In this document: one piece after another, positions 37,947 to 49,645 of the stretch
Layout of the letters: every line of letters starts with the position of its first letter
Position numbering within the stretch: position 1 is the first letter of the stretch
DNA from: Anticarsia gemmatalis
Taxonomy: Eukaryota > Arthropoda > Insecta > Lepidoptera > Erebidae
DNA length: 64,000 nucleotides
Direction: 5' to 3'
NCBI RefSeq assembly: GCF_050436995.1
Contig: NC_134755.1
Coordinates: 2,171,001-2,235,000 of the forward strand
Made by a program: the position numbers and the translations under genes
Notes under the pieces: generated by a model
Databases searched by the model: none
What the model was told of the DNA's origin: nothing
Seen by the model: the letters and a program-made list of their open reading frames with translations, nothing else

Positions 37947-38155
37947 TTAGGTCGGGGAAAAAGTCTTTTCACGTTATAGTATGTACGAACTTGTAATAAA
38001 ATCTTTTCTCTACACAAAAAAGCACGATATTTGGGCATGAGCTCACTGAAAGAAACCTAATGAACCGTGTACCGATTTGTGATTCTTGAAGCCATAGAAA
38101 TTTTATTACAAGTTCATACATAATATAACGCAAAAAGACTTTTTCCCCGACCTAA
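37947..38155 (+). mobile_element. Internally deleted mariner element (209 bp)
   Basis: Near-perfect terminal inverted repeats ttaggtcggggaaaaagtc, flanked by TA on both sides. Internal frame HELTERNLMNRVPICDS then stop, a piece of mariner transposase next to the WVPHEL motif. Second copy at 50766-50979. Confidence 0.9.
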
Positions 38156-38172
38156 TATTTAAGTATCAGGTA

Positions 38173-38283
38173 TGGTTTTGCTCTGCCCCCCAAGTTGAGA
38201 GTAGCAAAGGAGGGGGTGACACAAAGGATCAAGAGTGGTCAAAGTGTCAGACGGCCATTTACCGGCACCCCCATCCCTAAGAT
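38173..38283 (+). mobile_element. LINE 3'-UTR micro-insertion with TSD
   Basis: 'tggttttgctctgccccc', 'agcaaaggagggggtgacac' and 'ctaaga' end match the 3' UTR of the LINE at 48092-48857 in the opposite orientation. It is flanked by aagtatcaggta (38161-38172) and aagtatcgggta (38284-38295). Confidence 0.85.
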
Positions 38284-38392
38284 AAGTATCGGGTAACCTA
38301 AATGATAAATATTTAAAAACGGTGATAGCGAAACTAATATCATGTACACCAGAGTAACAAAACGATCTAGTATTATATAAGCTATTTATATT

Positions 38393-38590
38393 CAAGCTGA
38401 CCCGCGAAATTCTGTTCGTATGTTAACCAATTTTAAGCTATGTTTGATCACAGTTCTTGAACTACTAAACTGCTGAATTTCAGGACAATTAGTTCAGTGG
38501 GATTGCCGTGAAAGCGTAATAAACACTTTAGTATTTCTTATGATGGTATCTAATCTAATACTATAAATGAGAAAATTTGGATGTTTGGAT
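38393..38590 (-). mobile_element. Degenerate Helitron of another family
   Basis: 'agctgacccgcgaaattctg' at the left and 'ctaatactataaatgag' at the right are the 3' and 5' ends seen on the minus strand. The terminal CTAG is lost. Confidence 0.5.
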
Positions 38591-39583
38591 ACATGAATGG
38601 TTTCTAGTTTCTACTCAACCACACCACAATTACCTAGCAAATTTTGGAAAAACCAATCTTTATTTGCACTTAAAGACTTTTTGTCTTAAATCTTTGCATG
38701 TGGGGAAAAACTCACGACATAAACTAGAGGAATTAGAAATAATATTAAGGTAACATAAGGTGAAATACGTACAGAGATAAGTAACTAACATAATCTGTCC
38801 TCCACCCTCACACCCTTAAAGCCTTGGATCCCAAAATAGACAACAATAGTCCCTCTAACAGGTTACTAAACAGTTATTCTTTACCCAAATAGTCTGGCAG
38901 TCAGTCAAAGGAACATCGATTCAAATATATTAATCCCATTCAAACGTTTGCCTACTGTATTTGATCAGGACCCCTTTGTCAGAAAGGGGGATTTATGAAG
39001 GGGGTACAGTCGGCAAAATAAATGTATAAACACGCTTTCCACAAGAAAAGGCTGACGCCAAATAACGCCACTTGTTTCGATCCCTGAAAACTTTGATGCT
39101 TCAATTAAATCCCTGTTCCTGAACACAAATTTAACCTTTCCACTAGTAAAATTATATTGACAACAACGAAAAATTATCAGCGCGTGACATAAGAACTAGT
39201 AATTTTTTAAGTAAAATATTTTTATGATAATTTATTCGTAGTTGTTGCTGCCTGTAACTACATACTATTTTATATACTTCTTTTGTGATAAAACCTTAGG
39301 TCCAGAAATTTAGTAATACGTTTTTAGTTTAAGCCATTAAATTTAAAACAAATGGAAAATATAAATATATAATAGAATAGAAATATATGTTCATAGTTAT
39401 ATGTTGTCGACTGTACCTCTAATACGTAGTATGGCTACAGGTATGTGGGGAAGGGTGTATAGAGAATTAATGCAGACATGCCTGCCTATTTTCTCGATGT
39501 ATAATGTTACCACTTGCTCTAGTTTGAGGTCAAAGTGGGGCTATGAAAACCGCGAGATGAAACAGCTAGAATTTTCTTTTTAA
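38591..39583. other. No gene seen
   Basis: AT-rich non-coding sequence. Confidence 0.45.
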
Positions 39584-39845
39584 CTAGCTGAACCGCGCAA
39601 CTTCGCTTGCGTCACTGAAGAGAATGGGTCAAAATTTTCCCCGTTTTCGTAACATTTTTCGTTGCTACTCCGCTCCTCCGCTGACCGTAGCGTGATGTTA
39701 TATAGCCTATAACCTTCCTCGATAAATAGGCTATCTAAAACTGAAAGAATTTTTCAAATCGGACCAGTAGTTCCTGATATTAGCGCGTTCAAACAAACAA
39801 ACAAACAAACAAACAAACTCTTCAGCTTTATAATATTAGTATAGA
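39584..39845 (-). mobile_element. Non-autonomous Helitron, complete
   Basis: Minus-strand TCTATACTAATATTATAAAG start, GTTT tract, hairpin and CTAG end, between A and T. Same family as 12201-12460. Confidence 0.88.
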
Positions 39846-39890
39846 TAAGATTTTATTGTTATGCGTATATCAATCTAGATCAGGGGTTCC

Positions 39891-40047
39891 CAACCTTTTC
39901 TTAGTTTGGGACCACTTTTATATTATTCTTGTTGGCAGGGACCACTATGTACGTATATTAAAAATAAGTGTCACAATCATCCTTAAAATTAAAAAAAATC
40001 TTTCGCGGACCATATTTTGGTTGCGGACCACTGGTTCGGAATCACTG
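39891..40047. mobile_element. hAT-type MITE with 8-bp TSD
   Basis: Ends CAGGGGTTCCCAACC and (reverse) CAGTGATTCCGAACC are typical hAT termini. The flanking 8-mers atctagat (39883-39890) and atttagat (40048-40055) differ at one base. It is 157 bp and non-coding; the open frame across it is fortuitous. Confidence 0.88.
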
Positions 40048-40427
40048 ATTTAGATAGAGATAAACATAAAAAAATATATACAAAGATAAACAATGATGAT
40101 AAACAAACAAACTGTATAAATGGGTTGAGAATAAGTGTATAATTTGTATATAATTAATAATAAAGATTCTGAGCCTACTCACTTTACAGTTCGGAGGCTG
40201 TATCAATAAATTGGTGTATTAAAACTTTCTGGAAAAAGATTAATATTCAAAGTTATATTTTTATTAAATTCTAAAAACAAAAACCAACTATTTCACAGAA
40301 TCTCCCTTTGTATTCACAACTTACAAAGGGCTCATACAAAAATATTCTATGTATTTATTTTAAGCCTTTGACTGTGTTAAAATATGAACGGAATCGAATG
40401 GTATATAGTCTAGCCAAGTGTTTTAAT

Positions 40428-40618
40428 TTAGTATCTCCCACGCAAGTGGTTGACGGTTAGAACCTAAAGCAAATATACCAATGACATTTCGATGCGATGT
40501 GTGAATTGAAATAATTATCGCTTGTCCCAATGGTGAGAGAAAACATCATGATGCAACCTTTCACGCCTGAGAGTTCTTTAAAACAGTTTTTAAAGGTATG
40601 CAAAGCCCCCAACCAGTA
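40428..40618 (+). mobile_element. tRNA-SINE head and body
   Basis: 'tctcccacgcaagtggttga' head, 'caatgacatttcgatg', 'gagagttctttaaaacagt' and 'gtatgcaaagcccccaacc'. The tail is replaced by the foldback element at 40622. Confidence 0.75.
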
Positions 40619-40621
40619 TGC

Positions 40622-40780
40622 GTATCACGTATCACAGTAAACAACTAGTGTACATCAAATTGATAGCCACTGTTCAGTACATTGCTGATTTGATGTAACG
40701 TGTCAGTTACTATAATCTAAGGAAAAAAACAATGAACAGTATAGTGGCTTTCAAATAGTTGTCAACTGATACGTGATAGC
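40622..40780. mobile_element. Foldback element (gtatcacgtatca ends)
   Basis: The left 'tatcacgtatca...caact...agccact.gttca' is repeated inverted at the right end ('tgaacag.atagtggct...agttg...tgatacgtgata'), about 50-bp imperfect arms. It adjoins the cut end of a SINE. Confidence 0.65.
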
Positions 40781-43289
40781 ACCCCAGGAAAAAAAACAAA
40801 CACATTAATAATATTAGTATGGGCTAAGTTTTGTCCTCGACACTGGCTGATATTTAAAAAAACGGTATTTTTTATTATTATGTATAGCTCCGTCAAATCC
40901 AATAAGAATTGTTTCAACTTTTTTGATGAAACAAGAAAAACACAACAGTTATAACAAACTTAACAGTATTATAGATTTACTAGCTCGCCATTTTCATGGC
41001 CACATATTAATATCCGAGAAAACTGATATTTTATCTTAAACTCATTTTTAAAGGTATATTTTTTGGGATATGTGACTTGACACCGACGCGGTATAGAATT
41101 ATATTGTTATATAACATTTGATTCCTTCATATATCTAAGATATAATAAGACATTAGCGAAACGCCCAGACTTTGTCTGGACATATTCTATACTTTAAATT
41201 TGTCTAAAAAAAATCCTTCAAAATCGGTGTAAAATGTTTATACATGCTCTTGCTCCAAAAATTTTGAACATTGGACGAGTCCAAAATCATAATTTTCACC
41301 CCACTTCGGAATTATACCCCTAGCCAATAACTTGAAAACAAAAAACAGTTGAAACCTTCATCACGAGGTTATTGACCTAAAACAAACACCATTGATTTCT
41401 CACTGTCTAAGTGGTTAGGCACAGTAGAAGATAGTTCAGCAACAGGCCAATAGCACAGACTAGTGCAATTCAAAAGCAACTTCCACACAAAGCAATACCA
41501 AAGGAAGCTGATGAAAAAACTTGTGCAAAGTAAACCAATTACTAACCGACCAGATTGAGTTGGTAACAGCATTCTGCTATTTCCCTATCGCACTGCGTCT
41601 AATTAAATTCGTTGGTGTTCCGACACAATATAACTTTTCCGAACAAGATGGTTGGCATCAGCCCGTTATCCCGCAATACTGGCTAGTGGCTACACTATGA
41701 ATAAATAAATGTTTGTTTATTTCGCCTTGGCTTGATTTATTTCTGCTGATTAAGGGATGGAATTATGAATGCGTGTTATTGTAATGTTGATTGATTAATC
41801 TCTGGTCTGTTTGTTTGATAAAACTTCGGATGATGAAACTGTAGCGCATTTGTGCTCTTATTTTATTATCAAACATTTTATGTTTAAAAGCATGGCAAGA
41901 CGAATTTTAGTAATTATTTTAGGAATCGGGTACACACGGTAATTTTAAACAACTATGACGCAAATAACAACTCGCCACCTTCCTAGCATGGAAATGCACC
42001 GTTCAAGACCTTTAGAGCAACTTTGGTGGGAAATAGTAAGAACAGCATTGGGACACTAGAAAAAGATTAAAAATTAGGAGCTGACCCAAGGCTTCCTTTC
42101 TCCCTTCTGAATCAGTCGATGGAGTGCTCCGTTGTTTGTATTACATAAAGAAATTGCTCCGTGCGCCCACTCTTACGCCACGAACTTTATCGTAGACATA
42201 AATTAAACTTAAAACAGCGTGTGTTATCCGCTACAATATGAACATCTTCAATATCAAATCCACTATGAAATCATGTACACAAGACGCAAAATAAAGTATC
42301 GTATACAACCATAAATAAAAATATACAACATACCTAATCTCCGAGCTCAATGAAAACCCGAAGATGAAGCAAGGATTCTTTTACTCCCAATACATTATTC
42401 CATACAAAACCATGAAAGCATAAAAGGAATAAAACATGAGCATCGCAATGATATAAGAGTACTGATTACGCGATATATATTCAGAAATATCGAGAGTGCT
42501 CGAAAGTACTCCGTCCTATGATTTTTATGTGAAGAACTTTTGACAAATGTTAGTTCAGATAAGTTTGCCGTCGTACATGAACGGTTCAATGTGCTGCAAA
42601 TAATTTTAGTGCACGCTTTCTGGGTTACTTCTAAAGATGTATTCATGCTGATATTGTAGAGAGCGTTTGTTTGTGTTTCTGTCTTTCTTCTAATGGAAAA
42701 ATAAATTCAATAGACTACTCTTTCACAGTTGTAACGTAAATAGGTGTAAGTGTGTGAAAGTGGGTTCGTAGCCTTATCTTTATTTCAAGTGAAAACGGAT
42801 AAAGCAATTTGCATAAAATTTTGTTGAATGATACATTATACTCCAGGAAGGAAATAACAATGCACTTGTTATTAGCTATTTTATATCTGTGTGAATGATA
42901 GTTTTCTGTTGTAAAGCAATTTTTTTGTTACACACTCTCTTTATAATAATGTACCTAATATTATGTTTTTTTCGAAGACATATTCGAAACAATTAATTTC
43001 TTTTAATTATGTACTATTCACCGAAAATCCGGATTACAAAATCACCTCCATTGCATAACATGACACTTGGCCGTGACGTCATCGCCGCAGCCATTTTCCG
43101 TGCCTAACTTTGCGTGTTAAACCAAGTTTGACGAATTCAGTCGGGTCTTCCACGGCACAATAGCTTAGATAGTGAAGGCGAGTTAAATAAGAGTGTTTCA
43201 GAGATAAATGTAAATTCTTCGTGTGTTCAAGTTTGTTCTTGTTGAGATCAGACACGTTGATTTTTAGGTTATGTTTACTTAGTTGTACG
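40781..43289. other. No gene seen
   Basis: AT-rich. The minus-strand open frames at 41369-41572 and 42395-42646 have no domain that I recognise and no supporting splice structure. Confidence 0.45.
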
Positions 43290-43500
43290 TAAAAGAGCCC
43301 GTGGCTGAGTTGACAGCAGTCGCGCGGATCGATTTTTAAGGTTAAGCTACGCTTCTCGAGGTTGTTCTGTGGATGGGTGACCATCTTATATATATCGAGT
43401 TCCTCCGTGTTTCGAAAGGCACGTTAAATAATGGGTCCCGGCTGTCATTATCAAAGATTTTTGACAGACGTTAATAGTAACCAAAAGTTTTCCTTCGTGC
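43290..43500 (+). mobile_element. 5S-rRNA-headed SINE
   Basis: 'cgcggatcgatttttaaggt', 'taagctacgcttctcgagg' and 'ctgtggatgggtgaccat' correspond to the 5S rRNA internal promoter region. Followed by 'gagttcctccgtgtttcg' and 'gggtcccggctgtcatt'. The minus open frame at 43079-43384 overlaps it. Confidence 0.82.
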
Positions 43501-44507
43501 TACAAGAAACTTCAATTTATTTTACAAAATAACTTTAAATCTAAAGGCGTATCGTCTAGACAGTTTCAAATTTAACATTATTCATGATATGAAAAAGATA
43601 ATTTTTAATTCACCGAACTCAAGAAGTATACATATATCAACAGATAACCCGTAGGCGTAGTTCAAAAACATGCTTAATACTTCGCTAAACTTACATTGTA
43701 ATATAAAAATACGACGAAACATCTACACATAACAATGCCTAGAACATATCTAAAGTACCCTTTTGTTCAACTTTCCAAGCGCCTTAAAATAACAACTACA
43801 AACAACTTTAGCAGGTATCGATACTAAACACCAACTCGATATTTCTCTATTATTCATCTTTGAACGAACAATCGATTATGGCTATGATGGATTTACTCGG
43901 AGTGCTTCAAGAAAATGTTTTTAAAATTCATTGGAGATCAAGTAACGCTGGTCTATGGTCTCTTATTGGGATCAGACGTTGTTTATGGAATAGCTGTTAA
44001 ATATTTTTGAGGTTGTTTTCAAATTAGCATAAAAGGTTACCCGGTTCGTTGAAATAAACATGATTGTTGCTAATATGATATATAATTTTAAATTAATATA
44101 AATTGGGTACTAACATATTGGTATTATTTGAGTTAGTTTTAGTAGTGCCTATGTAAACTAGAGTTGTTATGAAACTCTGTACCCTCTGTTAGTTGCCGAT
44201 ATAAAGTTTCAGTTGGTAGAGTCACCATCACCAAATCCTTTTTTAAACTAATTCTACAAAGCCTAATTACTTTAAATACTTATTTTTTTGTTAAATTTGC
44301 ATATTATATTATTACACCAGTTTAAAAAAAAATTACAGCTAGAAGCTCCGAATCCGGAAATACGGATCCTCATAAAAAAAAAAAAAAAAAAACCGCAAAT
44401 CTCACAATTCCATTTTGTGAGTCAGACTGATACAGAAGTAGTGAAACTGGACCTCAGTATAGGAAGTTTATTTTATCTCCGAGTATTATGCAAGGGGAAT
44501 TATGCAA
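43501..44507. other. No gene seen
   Basis: AT-rich; includes a 19-base A run at 44374-44392. Confidence 0.45.
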
Positions 44508-44592
44508 GGGAAGTTTGTAAGGATCGTACTAAGAGACGTTCTTTGGTCTCTGAGTACCAATGTGGAAAAAGGCGTTATATTATAATATATGT
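44508..44592 (+). mobile_element. LINE-like 3' coding end fragment
   Basis: Encodes REVCKDRTKRRSLVSEY and matches 14862-14965. A Helitron was inserted directly after it. Confidence 0.5.
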
Positions 44593-44597
44593 ATCTA

Positions 44598-44766
44598 CTA
44601 GCTGACCCGGCAAACGTCCTATTAATATAAAAAAAATGTGTCACTTAGGGGCATGAAAAATAGATTCTGACCGATTCTCAGTCCTACTCAATATTTCATG
44701 AGAATCGGTCAAGCCGTTTCAGAGGAGTAGGGCATCGAAAACTGTGACGCGAGAATTTTATATATT
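44598..44766 (-). mobile_element. Non-autonomous Helitron, second family
   Basis: Minus-strand end ...gccgggtcagCTAG. The body has 'gagaatcggtcaagccgttt'. 'tatatattagat' is at the 5' side. Different internal sequence from the GTTT family. Confidence 0.7.
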
Positions 44767-44997
44767 AGATGTCCCTGGGGGAGAGTGCTTAACTCTATGT
44801 ATGTATAGATAGTAGGTATAATATAACTTATTATAACTAGTAATTAGCAAGTCAAATGCAATAACTAGAGTCAATAACAATGTTTGTTCAGTTACGCTTC
44901 GGATTTTCCACCTGTTTGAGCTCTTAGATCCCAGAAGACTAGCGCTTACTACTACTAATTGTTGTTATAGAGTAAAATATATACTTTGCGTCAACGA

Positions 44998-45280
44998 ACA
45001 CGAAACATCGGCTTCCAGTCTCACCGGATCCAGCTGAATACCAGTATTTTACATGGTACTGCCTATCGGACCTCCACAACCCAGTTACCTAGCTTATAAT
45101 GCTTCTGACTACTAGTAACGACCATCAAAGATCTTTGAAAATGACAGCCGAGACCCACACTTCAACGTGCTTTCTGAAACACGGAGAAACTCGATAAGCA
45201 TAATATGGTCACCCATCCACTGACCATTTTCGACAAACGTAGCTAAACCAGAAAGATTGATCCAAGCGGCTGTTTTTATT
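44998..45280 (-). mobile_element. 5S-rRNA-headed SINE, nearly complete
   Basis: Minus strand: ggtttagctacgtttgtcg, 'cagtggatgggtgaccat', 'gagtttctccgtgtttcag', then 'ctaggtaactgggttgtgg' and 'gagactggaagccgatg'. This copy links the 5S-like head to the 'ggtaactggg...actggaagcc' tail in one element. Confidence 0.8.
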
Positions 45281-45479
45281 TTAGCGACGACTACTATAGT
45301 ACGACTATTACTATAGTTACGTGAACAAAACACGTAGTACGTAGTGTCAATTGTTGCTTCTAGTCTTAGCTCTCAGAGGACGGTTAATAGGCAATCTGTA
45401 TTGTAAAGCAACGATTAGGTACAACATCTCCTGGAGCGTTGAAGAGAACGGACGAGAATATCCTTGATTTACCATCTTA

Positions 45480-45620
45480 TTTTATACTAATGTTATAAAT
45501 GGAATAGTTTGGATGCTAAGACAGATGTTTGCTACGGCAAAACTACAAAGGGGATTTTTATAAAATTTGATACAGTTTATAACCTGGATCAACATAAGAG
45601 GGTACTTTCTATCTCTACTA
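45480..45620 (+). mobile_element. Degenerate Helitron
   Basis: 'tatactaatgttataaatgg' start followed by 'ttataaaatttgatacagtt', a common internal stretch of lepidopteran Helitrons. The 3' end is not found. Confidence 0.45.
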
Positions 45621-45744
45621 GGTTTCACTAAATTTAAATAAAAAAATAATAGAAAGAACGAGAATAGGTGGTCTATTGTGTCTTTTGAAAAATTAGCCTA
45701 CGTTTGATTCCGGGTCTACAACTTTCTCCATGATTAAAACACCA

Positions 45745-46045
45745 AAATCTTTGACATTCATAATATCTGTATATTAGCAGTGCAATTAAGACGGTATAAA
45801 AAATAATTATCATTAGTTCCAGCAGTGAAAAAAAACATCGTGATCAAACCAAGCATACCAAAAAAATTGTTTGACACATTTCTTGAGAGCATCATGGTCC
45901 GCAAGCCGCTCTTGTCCAGCGGGGTGGACTCAAGACATAACCCCTCCCTCAATTTAAGGTATTTTTGTCATTCATAGTATTTTCCTCATAAAGGATTCAT
46001 CGATCAATCAAAACATTAACCCAGCAGTAGGACAGTAACGGATTA
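45745..46045 (+). mobile_element. tRNA-SINE body and tail, rearranged
   Basis: 'ccagcagtgaaaaaaaacat', 'agcggggtggactcaagac', 'ataacccctccctcaattta' and later 'cccagcagtaggacagtaac'. About 60 bases between the last two parts are foreign to the family. Confidence 0.65.
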
Positions 46046-46498
46046 AAATAAAGTTAAATCATATTAAACTTACACTTTTTCACTAATTAATAACACTAAA
46101 GTTCAATGAACTGTTCATTCATTCGTTCACAATACGAACACGACATTCAACAGAAACAAATGAAACGCATTCCTGACATTCCACATTCAAATGAATTATT
46201 TTTAAATCAACACTCGTTCAAAATACGAACTGTAAAAGATGGCTGTTTCGCTGTCGTTTGCTCGAATGATTTTTTTTTATTCGGAGGCTTTTCTGAAATG
46301 AATGCAAGTCTTCCGACCATAATATTTAGTTAATTATTAATTAAATGGAAGAATATAAGTACATGGCATTTATCTCATTTGGGTCTTATTATATTGCTGT
46401 AATATGTAAAACATAACACACACATCCATCTATAAGGCACGCCTTGTTCACATACGGTTAGGTACAATTTAAACAAAAAAATAGGTCTTGATGTAGTT

Positions 46499-46764
46499 CC
46501 TACTAATATTATAATTACAAAAGATACTCTGTCTGTATGCTTGTCTGTTACGTTATCACATCTAAACTGCTACCGGTTTAGCAGTTTAATAAAATTTGGT
46601 GTAGAGATAGAGCTGACCTTGAAAACGAACAGGCTTTTTATTTCGAAAAGGGGGGTTTGTACTCCTGTTTAGTTAGAAATTAGGGTTTAAAAAATTGTGT
46701 AAATTTTTATGAAAATTCTGTCCTGAGTCACTAAAACACGGATGAAGTCGCGGGCTAAAGCTAG
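46499..46764 (+). mobile_element. Non-autonomous Helitron, third family
   Basis: 'tactaatattataattac' start, 'ctctgtctgtatgcttgtct', and end 'gaagtcgcgggctaaagCTAG' followed by T. Confidence 0.7.
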
Positions 46765-47079
46765 TTTTGCCGCAAAATAACTAAAAAGTACATACAAAAT
46801 GTTTCAATCAGTAACAACGATCTATGGAATAAGGATTAAAACACTAATTAAAAACCACACAAACATGTCACTAGGCTTGTTATTGTAAACCTACTATCAA
46901 TAAATACATCGTTTTCAGTTTTTAATTGCCCGATACACAAAATATTGAACATTAATATTTAAACTGCCGTATTGCTGTAATTTACATAAAATAATGTATA
47001 CATTTATTGTACAGCGAAAAGTTGAAAACTTTTTTATGGAATTCACTTTTAATACAATACACATTAATTACATTTTTTA
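46765..47079. other. No gene seen
   Basis: AT-rich spacer between two Helitrons. Confidence 0.5.
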
Positions 47080-47296
47080 CTAGCTGACCCGCGCAACTTC
47101 GCTTGCGTCACATAAGAGAGAATGAGTCAATTCTTAGCGTGATGATATATAGCCTATAACCTTCCTCAATAAATGGGCTATCTAACACTGAAATATTTTT
47201 TGAAATCGGCCCAGTAGTTTCTGAGATTAGCGCGTTCAAACAAACAAACAATCAAACAAACAAACAAACTCTTCAGCTATATAATATTTGTATAGA
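47080..47296 (-). mobile_element. Non-autonomous Helitron, GTTT family, internally shortened
   Basis: Minus-strand start tctatacaaatattatatag with GTTT units, terminal hairpin and CTAG. About 40 bases are missing near 'gagtcaattcttagcg'. Confidence 0.82.
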
Positions 47297-47967
47297 TTTA
47301 TTCGTGGTGCTTACGGCGTCTTAGTCGGGAGAAAACTGTATTTTTTTTTAAGAAATCCTATTGATCAAATACGAGTTTTTATTCAGAACCATTGTAATGT
47401 CAGTAAAAAAAGTCCTACAATACTTTGCCCTTTGATCCTCATGATCAGCAGTCAGATACTACCGGCCGCGTCACAGAGGCAGGCTCAATTGTATATGTAT
47501 TTATCCCGTTGATTCCATTCCATACTTAAAAATAGTTACTTACGTCTTAACCTTAATACTCGATTGCAGGTGTAAAAATAAACAAAATACTTGTCACGAA
47601 AAGTATATCTCTACATTCATTTCAATAAAAACAATCGAAGATAAACGAGAAAAAATTGTATTCACAGCAGATCGATGTTACAAATGGAAAAAAATATTGT
47701 ATGCGTTGAACAAAAGGTTTCTCTTACAATAGTTGTTCACAGCTGAACGTTTCCGAGGATTACCATAACACTTGCATATGCATGGACGGGCTGCACCTCG
47801 TGAAATACCTACATAATTGTTCTATATCGTGATATACGCCTATACGCCCAGTTTTCATTTCTATTGGTTTATTATACCACTGTTTTGTAAAACTACTAGC
47901 GGACCGTGTTAGGAAGAATTCAGGTTGACTTTCATTCCATATTTTACACTCTTATATAAATAAAAAT
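47297..47967. other. No gene seen
   Basis: AT-rich spacer. Confidence 0.45.
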
Positions 47968-48091
47968 AAATAAATTTAACCCATTAATGTCCCACTGCTG
48001 GGTAAAGGTCTCCTCCTGGAATGAGGGAGGGGTTAGGCCTTGAGTCCACCACGCTGGCCAAGTGCGGGGTGGGGACTTTGCATGCCCTCAA
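47968..48091 (-). mobile_element. tRNA-SINE tail, 3' half of the SINE split by a LINE
   Basis: It holds 'aacccattaatgtcccactg' and 'gagtccaccacgctggcc'. The rest of the same SINE resumes after the LINE at 48858. Confidence 0.85.
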
Positions 48092-48857
48092 TCTTATCTT
48101 ATCTTAGGGGTGGGGGTGCCTGTTAATGCCTGGCTGACACTTCGACCATTCCTAATCCTTTGTGTCACCCCCTCCTTTGCTACTCTAGAAATTGGGGGGC
48201 AGGGCAAAACTTATCAGTTTTGCTATGCACCCCACCGGAAGCAGCCTTTAGTCTTCTGGTTTAGGTTAACCGCATCCTAGAAGATCCATTATTTTCCTTC
48301 CTAAAGCATCACACTCGCACAGTATGTGTTTCATGGTTTCTGCTTCTTCATTGCAGTGCCTGCATTTAGGGTCATCTATGGCACCTATTTTATTAAACAT
48401 GTAGTTCGTGCCGTAGTGTCCTGTGAAAGCACCAAGTATTTTCTTGATGCTGTCTTTGCTGAGGTTTATTAGGTTATTACTCCAGCTTTTTTTGACGTTA
48501 TTTATGAACAGTTTCGAATGGGTTAGTCCAGATATGGCTTTCCATTCTTTCAGATGCTGGTCCCTGGTGAAGTTGGTTATTGCCAGTTTGACTGTCGCAT
48601 CAGGTAGTCCATTTATTGGTTCTGGACCTATTGGGAGTGATTCTGATCCTTTCCGTGCAAGTTCATCAGCTTTCTCATTCCCATCTATGCCCGCATGGCC
48701 TGGTACCCAAACTAGCCTAACGTTGTTTGTACGACCTATCTTGTTCAGGTTCTTTATGCAATTCAGTACAAGTCCCGAATTGACCTTAAAACAGCAAAGA
48801 GCTTTAATAGCTGCTTGACTGTCGCTGAGTATATAAATGTCGCGATTTTTTGCATAT
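48092..48857 (-). mobile_element. 5'-truncated LINE with RNase H end, nested in a SINE
   Basis: A 766-bp minus-strand insert is flanked by the 15-bp direct repeat tttgcatgccctcaa (48077-48091 and 48858-48872). The 3' end on the minus strand is a short TAAGA repeat. The 3' UTR (about 48092-48265) recurs as an independent insertion at 38173-38283. RNase H followed by a Cys/His cluster is the arrangement of I/R1/LOA-type LINEs (family knowledge); the exact clade is uncertain. Confidence 0.9.
48266..48857 (-). pseudogene. LINE ORF2 C-terminal fragment: RNase H plus Cys/His cluster
   Basis: About 197 codons are open from the truncation point to TAA at 48266-48268. The frame opens with RDIYILSDSQAAIKAL (third catalytic Asp of RNase H), then WVPGHAGIDGNEKADELA with the conserved H and final D. 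It ends with CRHCNEEAETMKHILCECDAL, a C-x2-C...H...C cluster. The first two acidic catalytic residues lie in the missing 5' part, so the fragment cannot be active. No stops or frameshifts have accumulated, which suggests a recent insertion (inference). An antisense open frame at 48423-48818 is its shadow. Confidence 0.88.
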
Positions 48858-49062
48858 TTTGCATGCCCTCAATAAATGTATTAAACAATATTTAGGCATG
48901 CAAGGTTTCCTCACGATGTTTTCTTCACCGTTGGAAACAATTATCACATAATTGATTCTAATACACACATAACTTCGAAAAGTTATTGGTGTGTTGCCTC
49001 GGGTTCGAACCTGCGACCACCTGCGTGGGAAGTGTCAACTTATACCAACCGGCATCACTGCT
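48858..49062 (-). mobile_element. tRNA-SINE head and body, 5' half of the split SINE
   Basis: It holds 'catgccctcaataaatg', 'ggtttcctcacgatg' and a B-box-like 'cgggttcgaacctgcgacc'. With 47968-48091 it makes one SINE interrupted by the LINE at 48092-48857. Confidence 0.85.
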
Positions 49063-49344
49063 TTTTACCCTCTAAGGGGTGGATTAATACAAAATCCTTT
49101 CTTAGGTGGTGTCTACATCATTAAAAGGACCCCTAGGTCCCCTAGTCTAAATTTAATGTTTGTTATTTCTATAGTTTAGGCTGTGCGATGATTATATTAT
49201 TATTAACAGTCAGTCAATCAGTAATTCCGGTGTCAGTCGTCAGTCTATTTTATGTGAAAAAACAATGTTATCCCAGCCGCTTTTTTAACTACTGCTGTTT
49301 CATTAAAACCGTAGGAGATACATAGATATATGCAGAGTTTTTAT

Positions 49345-49425
49345 TTACCCGTTACTTTTCCACTGCTGGGAAAGTGACTCTTCACGAACATGGGAGGGTT
49401 GAGGCCTCGAGTCCATTATGAAAGT
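49345..49425 (-). mobile_element. SINE tail fragment downstream of the lectin gene
   Basis: Contains 'cactgctgggaaagtgac' and 'ggcctcgagtcca', the diverged tail of the 'cagcagtgggac' SINE family. It ends just before the lectin poly(A) region. Confidence 0.55.
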
Positions 49426-49476
49426 GTAAAGTATGATAACAAAATGAAAAACTTTTTTGTCGAATACTCATTTATA

Positions 49477-49482
49477 TTTATT
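49477..49482 (-). terminator. Polyadenylation signal AATAAA of the lectin gene
   Basis: This is the clearest AATAAA on the minus strand downstream of the lectin stop codon, about 165 bases past it. It implies a short 3' UTR with cleavage near 49455-49465. Confidence 0.6.
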
Positions 49483-49645
49483 AACATTCAGATTTCCTAG
49501 ACCATATTTTGACTATCATTACAAAATTAAAATTAGTCAAATCTAATTAAATGAACTGATAGAGAAACATATGGTACCTCTCCGGAACCTGGCAAAGTTT
49601 TCGGCCTATACCTAGTAATATTCGGTATAAATTATGGCTCTAGAA

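Noticed and set aside
43290..43400. Genuine 5S rRNA gene
   Set aside because: Only the internal promoter region resembles 5S rRNA; the 5' and 3' parts do not match and a SINE body follows.
44288..44605. 105-codon plus-strand open frame
   Set aside because: Runs through a poly-A tract into a LINE-like 3' fragment that is repeated at 14862; not a host gene.
48423..48818. 131-codon plus-strand open frame
   Set aside because: It is the antisense of the LINE RNase H frame on the minus strand, which has the conserved motifs.
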